From NCBI GenBank assembly GCA_016219235.1, contig JACRBO010000619.1, forward strand, positions 1 through 5,315: a stretch of 5,315 nt of DNA, in the 5' to 3' direction. The notes beneath the pieces are model-generated. The model was not told the DNA's origin. It ran no database searches and saw only the letters and a list, made by a program, of their open reading frames with translations. Position 1 is the stretch's first letter. Every line of letters starts with the position of its first letter. The stretch is from Chloroflexota bacterium. GTDB lineage: Bacteria; Chloroflexota; Anaerolineae; Fen-1058. This document shows positions 1 through 4,089 of this stretch, piece after piece. A program made the position numbers and the translations under genes.

Positions 1-406
1 CGGTGACGCGCCGCGCGATGTCCAGGTTGACCTGCTGTTCGGTCACGCCGTCCGGGCACTCTGCGCCCGAGTCGTTGCCCCAGTGTCCGGCCACGATGCC
101 GACGAGCGGCATGCCGGGATGTTCTTCGGTGGGCGTGGGCGGCACCGGCGTCGGTGAGGGTTCAAGCGTTGGTGTGGCGGTGGGTTCAATGATTGGCACA
201 GCGGCGATGGCGCTGGATGGGGTAACGGCGGGCGACCTCAAACTGCCTGCCTGGGCAGACGTCAATACTGCCAGGCCTAACGTGACGATCAAGGCGGTGA
301 GAACCACAAAGCCGATCTGAGAGCGGTTCGCTGTGGGCCGAGGCTGGGGGCGCTGGGCCATGGGTTGTTTTTTGCGCGCCGAACTGCGGCTCGTCTGGCG
401 AGTCAT
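1..406 (-). CDS. N-acetylmuramoyl-L-alanine amidase (Amidase_3-like), 5' part, truncated by window edge
   Basis: Partial gene; 135 codons are visible and the reading frame leaves the window at position 1. Read from the ATG at 406, the protein has a basic N-terminus (KK near residues 12-13, several Arg), one hydrophobic segment at about residues 31-53 (signal anchor or signal peptide), a Pro/Thr-rich linker at about 74-93, and then the start of a catalytic domain. That domain shows a GIVAGHWGNDSGA motif with His108 and a TEQQVNLDIA motif with Glu123. These match the first two zinc ligands of the Amidase_3 family, which cuts the amide bond between N-acetylmuramic acid and the stem peptide. The basic residues before the membrane segment predict an outside catalytic domain. 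Starts at 361 and 418 are also in frame; none has a ribosome binding site. I prefer 406 because of promoter position. The remaining zinc ligands lie outside the window. Confidence 0.82.
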   Translation of the reverse strand, partial: MTRQTSRSSARKKQPMAQRPQPRPTANRSQIGFVVLTALIVTLGLAVLTSAQAGSLRSPAVTPSSAIAAVPIIEPTATPTLEPSPTPVPPTPTEEHPGMPLVGIVAGHWGNDSGAECPDGVTEQQVNLDIARRVT

Positions 407-413
407 GGCGGCA

Positions 414-443
414 ATCATACCATTTTTACGGGCTTAAAGTCAA
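414..443 (-). promoter_or_regulatory. sigma-70-type promoter of the amidase gene
   Basis: On the minus strand a TTGACT -35 box (438-443) and a TATGAT -10 box (414-419) are separated by 18 bp. The A of the ATG at 406 is the eighth base after the -10 box, where transcription would be expected to start. The mRNA may therefore begin at, or within a base or two of, its start codon. No Shine-Dalgarno sequence is present, which agrees with a leaderless message. If the start is instead 361, the leader would be about 45 nt. Confidence 0.6.
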
Positions 444-450
444 AACGCTG

Positions 451-462
451 CTCAATGTTGAG
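451..462. promoter_or_regulatory. small dyad between divergent genes, possible operator
   Basis: CTCAA-TG-TTGAG is a perfect 5+5 bp inverted repeat. It lies 7 bp upstream of the amidase -35 box and directly before a TACAAT (464-469) that could serve as a -10 box for the plus-strand gene at 496, although I see no good -35 partner. A regulator bound here could act on both directions. The dyad is short and may be chance. Confidence 0.25.
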
Positions 463-495
463 GTACAATGAATTATCTCAGGCAGGGGGCACATC

Positions 496-930
496 ATGTC
501 TGTTCATCAAAATCGACGCTTGTGGCAGCGGCACGTCCTGGCCGAGAATCGACGCAGCATTGATGGTCTGCTGGAAACTCTGTGCGCCGATCCCGTTTAC
601 AAGATCATGGCGACCAGCGAGAAATATCGCGGTCGTGAAGCCGTGGCCGAGTTCTATCGCGGCCTGTTTGAAGGCGTGCCCGATGCGACCTTTGAATTGG
701 TCAATGCCTTTGTCGGCGAAGAGGGCGTGGTGGAGGAATCGATTCTGAAGGGCACGCATCACGGCCGATTGTTCGGGTTGGAACCGACGGGCCGCGAATT
801 TGCCCTGCCGCTGACGATCGTCTTTCCCATGCTGAACGACGAGATTTTGGGCGAGCGGCTGTACTTCGATCTGGCGACGCTGTTTCGGCAGTTGAACTTG
901 CCCACCGACAGATTGTCGCATCTGGCTTGA
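496..930 (+). CDS. SnoaL-like / NTF2-fold protein (ester cyclase-like), function unknown
   Basis: The 144-residue protein is the usual length for a single NTF2-fold domain of the SnoaL-like group. Features typical of the group are the YRGREAVAEFYRGLFEGVPDA stretch (about residues 44-64), the GLEPTGREFALP turn (about 94-105) and the ERLYFDLATLFRQL C-terminal strand and helix (about 120-133). Family members include polyketide cyclases, isomerases and many uncharacterised small-molecule binding proteins, so the substrate cannot be named. The ATG at 496 follows AGGGGG (484-489) at a 6-nt gap, a good ribosome binding site. The gene diverges from the amidase. Its stop codon overlaps the -35 box of the next operon and there is no hairpin terminator behind it, so some read-through into the cysteine operon is possible. 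It has no clear tie to sulfur metabolism. Confidence 0.85.
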   Translation: MSVHQNRRLWQRHVLAENRRSIDGLLETLCADPVYKIMATSEKYRGREAVAEFYRGLFEGVPDATFELVNAFVGEEGVVEESILKGTHHGRLFGLEPTGREFALPLTIVFPMLNDEILGERLYFDLATLFRQLNLPTDRLSHLA

Positions 931-954
931 CAGACCCATCGGGTGTGATACAAT
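927..954 (+). promoter_or_regulatory. strong extended -10 promoter of the cysteine operon
   Basis: A consensus TTGACA (927-932) is followed after 16 bp by TACAAT (949-954), preceded by TG at 946-947 (TGA-TACAAT), an extended -10 element. Transcription should start near 961. The -35 box overlaps the TGA stop (928-930) of the upstream gene. This gives an untranslated leader of about 225 nt before cysM. Confidence 0.7.
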
Positions 955-986
955 CCAGTCAGATTAAGTAGACGGAGATATGTTTT

Positions 987-1028
987 ATGAAATCGCAGGT
1001 TTGCATGTGTAGCAGGGCGGGGCAATAG
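987..1028 (+). CDS. candidate cysteine-sensing leader peptide (13 aa, Cys-Met-Cys)
   Basis: A short ORF begins about 26 nt after the predicted transcription start and encodes MKSQVCMCSRAGQ, ending in TAG. Its ATG (987) lies 9 nt after GGAG (974-977), a sensible ribosome binding site. A second ATG at 980 (MFYEIAGLHV) is only 2 nt from the GGAG and is less likely. Two Cys codons (TGC 1002-1004, TGT 1008-1010) occur within three codons, just upstream of a cysteine synthase operon. Cysteine-rich short ORFs acting as cysteine-responsive attenuators are known upstream of sulfur genes in mycobacteria, and the same logic fits here: slow decoding of Cys codons when charged tRNA-Cys is scarce would change folding of the downstream leader. 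Translation is unproven and two Cys codons is a modest number. Confidence 0.55.
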   Translation: MKSQVCMCSRAGQ

Positions 1029-1058
1029 CCATCGTCCTGTAACTCACCGGTCACTGTC

Positions 1059-1072
1059 GCGGCCACGGCCGC
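1059..1072 (+). other. GC-rich hairpin in the cys operon leader
   Basis: GCGGC and GCCGC form a 5-bp stem with a CACG loop, about 30 nt after the leader-peptide stop. It has no T-tract and is not a terminator by itself. It may be a pause site or part of a larger attenuator fold. Confidence 0.4.
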
Positions 1073-1074
1073 TT

Positions 1075-1167
1075 AAGACAAGACCCATACGCCGGACGCT
1101 GGCTGTTGTGCCGCTCACATCGAGAGGTTCAATAGCACGCGCTACCGCGCCGTGTTGGTCTTGTTTT
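1075..1167 (+). promoter_or_regulatory. long-range pairing in the leader (1075-1085 with 1157-1167)
   Basis: AAGACAAGACC (1075-1085) can pair with GGTCTTGTTTT (1157-1167) over 11 bp, with a single G-U pair. This places the T-rich segment preceding the cysM ribosome binding site in a duplex and encloses the hairpin at 1136-1154. It looks like a deliberate alternative fold of an attenuation leader (inference). Confidence 0.4.
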
Positions 1168-1172
1168 GTTTT
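1136..1172 (+). terminator. candidate attenuator hairpin with T-rich tail before cysM
   Basis: CACG (1136-1139) plus CGC (1140-1142) pair with GCG (1147-1149) plus CGTG (1151-1154), giving seven base pairs with one bulged C and a TACC loop. An 18-nt stretch with 13 T residues follows (1155-1172), ending just ahead of the cysM ribosome binding site. The T-tract is broken by G and C near its start, so intrinsic termination would be partial at best. Placement between a Cys-codon leader ORF and a cysteine synthase gene supports an attenuator role. Confidence 0.4.
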
Positions 1173-1185
1173 CTGGGGAGGAAAC

Positions 1186-2145
1186 ATGGGTACCGTTACT
1201 TTGACGAGAACCAATTTGTATAGCGCCGGGGTGCTTGTGGTGCAACCGGGCGACGAGTTGTTCGCGCGCGTGGGTAACACGCCGTTACTGCCGTTGCGTC
1301 GCATCGGTGCGCAGTTTCCCTTTGTGGAAATCTGGGCAAAGGCCGAATGGCTAAACCCCAGCGGCTCGGTAAAAGTTCGCGCCGCGCGCGAGATAATCCT
1401 GTCCGCCGAACGCAGCGGCGATTTGACGCACGACAAGGTCTTACTCGACGCAACGTCCGGCAATATGGGCATCGCGTATGCCACGCTGGGCGCGGCGCGC
1501 GGGTACCAGGTCTGCCTGACGCTGCCCTCCAATGCCAGTCGCGAACGCATCATCACGCTAAAAGCGTTAGGCGCTGAACTGATCTTGACCGATCCGTACG
1601 ATGGCACCGATGGCGCTCAACTCGCAGCCCGATCGCGCTTCGCCGCCGATCACGATCGCTACTACTACGCTGATCAGTACAACCATCCGTCCAACTGGGG
1701 TGCGCACTATCGCACGACGGGGCCGGAAATCTGGGAACAGACCGATGGGCGCGTGACGCACTTTGTGGCGGGGCTGGGCACGAGCGGTACGATGATGGGC
1801 ACGGGGCGGCGCTTGAAGGAACTGAATCCGCAGATCGAATTGGTCGCCGTACAGCCCAATTCGCCGCTGCACGGGCTGGAGGGCTTGAAGCACATGGCGA
1901 CCGCCATCGTGCCCGGCATCTTCGATCCCGCGTTGCCCGATCGCAATTTGACGGTGGGCACCGAAGAAACTCACGTGATGGCGAAACGGCTGGCGCGGGA
2001 GGAAGGCTTGTTTGTGGGCATGTCGGCGGCGGCGGCCGTGGTAGCCTCGTTGAAAGTGGCGGCGACGCTCTCACACGGTACGGTCGTAACACTACTACCT
2101 GATAGCGCGCTGAAGTATCTCTCCGATCGGTTTTGGACCGAATGA
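1186..2145 (+). CDS. cysM: PLP-dependent cysteine synthase, CysM-like
   Basis: A 319-residue fold-type II PLP enzyme that joins sulfide-level sulfur to an activated serine. Seen: the GNTPLLPL start motif (30-37), NPSGSVK with the PLP lysine K63, the substrate loop TSGNMG (90-95), the phosphate-binding glycine loop GLGTSGT (196-202), and LLPDSALKYLS with S307 positioned for the pyridine nitrogen. Alignment from memory with the 323-residue M. tuberculosis CysM is good throughout. The residue matching its Arg220, which contacts O-phosphoserine, is Lys235 here (GLKHM), still basic. The substrate loop reads Met94 where Thr is usual. With mec and cysO directly downstream, the sulfur donor is probably the thiocarboxylated carrier rather than free sulfide (inference). 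The ATG at 1186 follows GGGGAGG at a 4-nt gap; an in-frame GTG at 1108 would add 26 unrelated residues and is rejected. The stop overlaps the mec start by 4 nt. Confidence 0.92.
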   Translation: MGTVTLTRTNLYSAGVLVVQPGDELFARVGNTPLLPLRRIGAQFPFVEIWAKAEWLNPSGSVKVRAAREIILSAERSGDLTHDKVLLDATSGNMGIAYATLGAARGYQVCLTLPSNASRERIITLKALGAELILTDPYDGTDGAQLAARSRFAADHDRYYYADQYNHPSNWGAHYRTTGPEIWEQTDGRVTHFVAGLGTSGTMMGTGRRLKELNPQIELVAVQPNSPLHGLEGLKHMATAIVPGIFDPALPDRNLTVGTEETHVMAKRLAREEGLFVGMSAAAAVVASLKVAATLSHGTVVTLLPDSALKYLSDRFWTE

Positions 2146-2570
2146 GCATGGTGACGATTTCAAAGCCGCTGCTCGATCAGATTACGCGCCACGTCGAAGG
2201 CACGTATCCCAACGAGGGCGGCGGCCTGCTCATCGGGCGCGTGACGGACGACGGCACAAAAGTGCTAGAAGAAGTGAAGGTCTTCGAGAATCAGCGCGAG
2301 ATCGAAGAACAATACCATCGGATTCTGATCACCGATCGGATGGTGCGCGAGGCCGAAGACTATGCTGATGGCAAAGGCGCGTTGTTGATCGGGTTCTTTC
2401 ATTCGCATCCCGATTGTCCCGCGCGTCCCTCGGAGTTCGATCGCGAACACGCGCTGCCGTGGTGGTCGTACGTCATCGTGTCGGTGCAACAGGGCCGGGC
2501 GGCCGATGTGTTGAGTTGGGAACTGCGCGACGATCGCAGTGTGTTTGATGAAGAGCGTGTGACCCAATGA
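2142..2570 (+). CDS. mec: JAMM/MPN zinc metallopeptidase, Mec-like (CysO processing)
   Basis: A 142-residue single-domain JAMM protein. It has Glu25 in PNEGGGLLIG and the complete metal and catalytic motif HSHPDCPARPSEFD, that is His87, His89, Ser97 and Asp100 in HxHx7Sx2D spacing. Mycobacterial Mec is a zinc peptidase that releases cysteine from the CysO-cysteine adduct, and the related QbsD trims the tail of a sulfur carrier. Both activities would make sense here, because the next gene encodes a carrier with a tail after Gly-Gly. Many relatives have Cys after the Glu (EACG); here it is Gly. The start ATG (2142) overlaps the cysM stop as ATGA, indicating translational coupling. A second ATG at 2148 is possible. 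No strong ribosome binding site is visible, consistent with coupling. An in-frame TTG at 2133 is unnecessary. Confidence 0.88.
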   Translation: MSMVTISKPLLDQITRHVEGTYPNEGGGLLIGRVTDDGTKVLEEVKVFENQREIEEQYHRILITDRMVREAEDYADGKGALLIGFFHSHPDCPARPSEFDREHALPWWSYVIVSVQQGRAADVLSWELRDDRSVFDEERVTQ

Positions 2571-2587
2571 CTTTCTCAGGAGACAGC

Positions 2588-2887
2588 ATGACTATTTCGA
2601 TTACGATTCCGACGCCGTTGCGCGGTTATGCGGGCGGGCAGAAGACTATCGCCGTGGAAGGCGGCACGGTGGGCGAGGCGCTGGGCGCGCTTACGACGCA
2701 GTACCCCAATCTGCGGCAGCACTTGTTTGCCGACGACGGACAACTGCGCTCGTTCGTGAATGTGTACTTGAACGATGAAGACGTGCGTTATCTGCGGCAC
2801 GTCAACACGCCGCTAAGCGCGGCGGACAAGATCAGCATCGTGCCGTCCGTTGCGGGTGGCTGTCAGGCAATGGGCAATGAACAATGA
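2588..2887 (+). CDS. cysO: MoaD/ThiS-family sulfur carrier, CysO-like, with C-terminal tail beyond Gly-Gly
   Basis: A 99-residue ubiquitin-like sulfur carrier. It aligns from its first residue with M. tuberculosis CysO: SITIPTPLRGYAGGQK near the N-terminus, FVNVYLNDEDVR in the middle (about 58-69) and SIVPSVAGG near the end (83-91). In CysO the final Gly carries the thiocarboxylate. Here Gly90-Gly91 is followed by CQAMGNEQ (92-99), so the mature glycine is internal and must be exposed by proteolysis before adenylation. Pseudomonas QbsE, which ends in GG-Cys-Phe and is trimmed by the JAMM protein QbsD, is a direct precedent. Most of the tail is encoded by a 7-nt tandem repeat. The ATG at 2588 follows AGGAG (2578-2582) at 5 nt. 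An in-frame ATG at 2567 overlaps the mec stop as ATGA but would add seven residues without family support. Confidence 0.9.
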   Translation: MTISITIPTPLRGYAGGQKTIAVEGGTVGEALGALTTQYPNLRQHLFADDGQLRSFVNVYLNDEDVRYLRHVNTPLSAADKISIVPSVAGGCQAMGNEQ

Positions 2888-2893
2888 ACAATG
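2866..2893 (+). repeat. four tandem 7-nt repeats across the cysO stop codon
   Basis: Four back-to-back heptamers: GGCAATG, GGCAATG, AACAATG, AACAATG (consensus RRCAATG). The array starts inside codon 93 of cysO and supplies the stop codon, so residues after Cys92-Gln93 are repeat-encoded. A partly similar ACAAAAG follows. Confidence 0.8.
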
Positions 2894-2912
2894 ACAAAAG
2901 AAGTCCGATCGA

Positions 2913-2978
2913 CTAACCTACCAGTCTACTAACTTACTAACCTACCAATCTACTAACTTACTAATTTACCACTCTACT
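2913..2978 (+). repeat. 8-nt periodic low-complexity tract upstream of the DUF4395 gene
   Basis: Eight consecutive octamers resembling CYAAYYTA (CTAACCTA, CCAGTCTA, CTAACTTA, CTAACCTA, CCAATCTA, CTAACTTA, CTAATTTA, CCACTCTA), with a higher 24-nt period. The tract contains almost no G and ends just before the GAGG ribosome binding site (2981-2984). It fills most of the 103-nt cysO-DUF4395 gap. Confidence 0.8.
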
Positions 2979-2990
2979 GTGAGGATAAGC

Positions 2991-3440
2991 ATGAACGATC
3001 GAAAAGTAGATCACTCGGCACTGCGGACGAATCAGGCGTTTATTATTGGGCTGTTGGTCATTGGGTTTGTGACGGACGTGAAGGCGCTGGTGACTTTCGT
3101 GGCAATGGTGATGTTGATCGGCACGGTCTGGCCGAAAGTGTCGTTGTTTAAGGCCGTGTATCTAAACTTTCTGAAGCCGCGCGGCCTGATCAAGCCCGAT
3201 GTGAAAATCGACAATCCCGAGCCGCATTTGTTCGCGCAGGGCGTGGGCGGCGCGTTTCTGACAGCGGCGACGCTGGCTTTTCTCGCGAATGCAGTCACCG
3301 TGGGCTGGGCGCTGACGTGGATCGTCATCGCGTTGGCGGCGTTGAATCTGTTCGCGGGGATTTGCGTGGGCTGCCTGATGTACTACTGGCTCAATCGACT
3401 GGGTGTACCGGGCTTCAAGTACGCGCGGATTCAAAAGTAA
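2991..3440 (+). CDS. DUF4395 family integral membrane protein
   Basis: A 149-residue protein I recognise as DUF4395 from KVDHSALRTNQAF at the N-terminus, the KPRGLIKPDV..DNPEPHLFAQGVGG middle section (about 62-87) and the C-terminal CVGCLMYYWLNRLGVPGF. Four hydrophobic segments are visible, roughly 16-29, 33-47, 85-103 and 106-133. A Cys-Val-Gly-Cys pair (C125, C128) lies in the last segment. The family's function is not established as far as I know; members often sit beside thioredoxin- or rhodanese-like genes, as here. Moving electrons or persulfide sulfur at the membrane is a plausible but untested role. The ATG at 2991 is 6 nt after GAGG (2981-2984). An in-frame GTG at 2979 overlaps that ribosome binding site and is unlikely. 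Confidence 0.85.
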   Translation: MNDRKVDHSALRTNQAFIIGLLVIGFVTDVKALVTFVAMVMLIGTVWPKVSLFKAVYLNFLKPRGLIKPDVKIDNPEPHLFAQGVGGAFLTAATLAFLANAVTVGWALTWIVIALAALNLFAGICVGCLMYYWLNRLGVPGFKYARIQK

Positions 3441-3450
3441 GGATTGTTCA

Positions 3451-3464
3451 CGAGGAGCGAGGAG
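3451..3464 (+). repeat. two tandem CGAGGAG heptamers in the DUF4395-thioredoxin gap
   Basis: CGAGGAG occurs twice in a row shortly after the DUF4395 stop. The rest of the 144-nt gap (3441-3584) shows no convincing gene, promoter or terminator, though short GC-rich complementary segments near 3473-3500 could form a weak hairpin. Confidence 0.5.
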
Positions 3465-3584
3465 TCAGGCACGCTGCGCGCCAGACGCCGGTTTAGCGCG
3501 ATCCGCACGTGGGGTGCTTGTTCCTCAATGCTTCCTTCGCGGATCAATTTAATGGTCGAGTGATGATAAGAACCTGGAGTGTGT

Positions 3585-4028
3585 ATGTCTGATCGAATTG
3601 TAATTGCACTGGCTTTGATTGTCGTTGGCGTAGTCGCTTATCGCTTGTTGCTGCTGGCGCAACAACGAACGGTGTCACGCCGGGCGCGATCGGGCGAACG
3701 AGTGGTGCGTGCGACGTTGCTGGTCTTCACCAGTCCGACCTGCGCGCCATGCAAATTTCAGCAATTACCCATCGTTAATCGGCTAATGGTTGAATGGAGT
3801 GATAAAATAGACGTGCGCGTGATCGATGTCACCGAGCAGCCTGAGGCGGCGCAGCACTACGGCGTGTGGTCGCTGCCGACGACGATCGTGTTGAAGGCCG
3901 ATCGCGCCGTCGTGGCGATCAATCAAGGCGTGGCTCACGAAAAGAAGCTATGCGAGCAATTCGAGCGGGCCACGGCGGGTCAGGCGGTAACCCGTCAACT
4001 GGTAACTGGTCAATCGGTAACTGGTTGA
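3585..4028 (+). CDS. membrane-anchored thioredoxin-like protein
   Basis: A 147-residue protein with one N-terminal membrane segment (about residues 4-25), a basic stretch (RR.R near 32-35) and a thioredoxin domain. The domain carries the active site FTSPTCAPCKF (C53, C56) and the cis-proline loop SLPTT (P98). It is a dithiol-disulfide oxidoreductase by family. Arginines directly after the membrane segment predict that the thioredoxin domain faces the cytoplasm, where it could reduce the persulfide or disulfide intermediates of the rhodanese and carrier proteins encoded nearby (inference). The final 14 residues (134-147, ending VTGQSVTG) are encoded by an 8-nt repeat tract and are probably not part of the ancestral domain. 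The ATG at 3585 is 5 nt after GGAG (3576-3579); an in-frame GTG at 3579 overlaps that site and is rejected. Confidence 0.88.
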   Translation: MSDRIVIALALIVVGVVAYRLLLLAQQRTVSRRARSGERVVRATLLVFTSPTCAPCKFQQLPIVNRLMVEWSDKIDVRVIDVTEQPEAAQHYGVWSLPTTIVLKADRAVVAINQGVAHEKKLCEQFERATAGQAVTRQLVTGQSVTG

Positions 4029-4080
4029 CCGATTGACCGATTACTGACTACCAATCACCGATTACCAATCAACCAATCAC
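3985..4080 (+). repeat. 8-nt periodic tract across the end of the thioredoxin gene up to the moeZ ribosome binding site
   Basis: The 96 nt divide into twelve octamers (for example GGTAACTG, GTCAATCG, GTAACTGG, TTGACCGA twice, CCAATCAA, CCAATCAC). The tract switches from GTAACTGG-type to the complementary-looking ACCAATC/ACCGATT type in its second half. It encodes the last 14 residues and stop of the thioredoxin gene and ends exactly where GGAG (4081-4084) begins. Confidence 0.75.
4008..4038 (+). other. 11-bp inverted repeat spanning the thioredoxin stop codon
   Basis: GGTCAATCGGT (4008-4018) and ACCGATTGACC (4028-4038) are perfect reverse complements with a 9-nt loop. The stem sits inside the 8-nt repeat tract and includes part of the TGA stop. 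No T-run follows, so an intrinsic terminator is unlikely; it could slow transcription or protect an RNA 3' end. Confidence 0.6.
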
Positions 4081-4089
4081 GGAGTGAGC

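Noticed and set aside
3..320. Plus-strand 105-residue ORF at the left edge
   Set aside because: It lies opposite the minus-strand frame, which has clear Amidase_3 zinc-ligand motifs, a membrane segment and a Pro/Thr linker.
478..939. Minus-strand 153-residue ORF opposite the SnoaL-like gene
   Set aside because: No recognisable domain, no ribosome binding site, and the plus frame has family motifs; it is an antisense shadow.
1139..1152. T-box riboswitch core (TACCGCG resembles the end of the T-box sequence)
   Set aside because: The preceding TGG needed to pair with the tRNA NCCA end is absent and no convincing Stem I with a Cys specifier could be seen.
1108..1185. Upstream extension of cysM from an in-frame GTG
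   Set aside because: It adds 26 residues with no family similarity and lies in the hairpin leader; the ATG at 1186 has a strong GGGGAGG site.
1553..2149. Minus-strand 198-residue ORF opposite cysM
   Set aside because: Arg/Pro/Ser-rich composition typical of antisense reading of GC-rich coding DNA.
2567..2587. cysO start at the ATG overlapping the mec stop
   Set aside because: The ATGA overlap is tempting, but family alignment and the AGGAG site favour the ATG at 2588.
2913..4080. CRISPR array
   Set aside because: The repeat units are 7-8 nt and contiguous with no unique spacers, and no cas gene is present.
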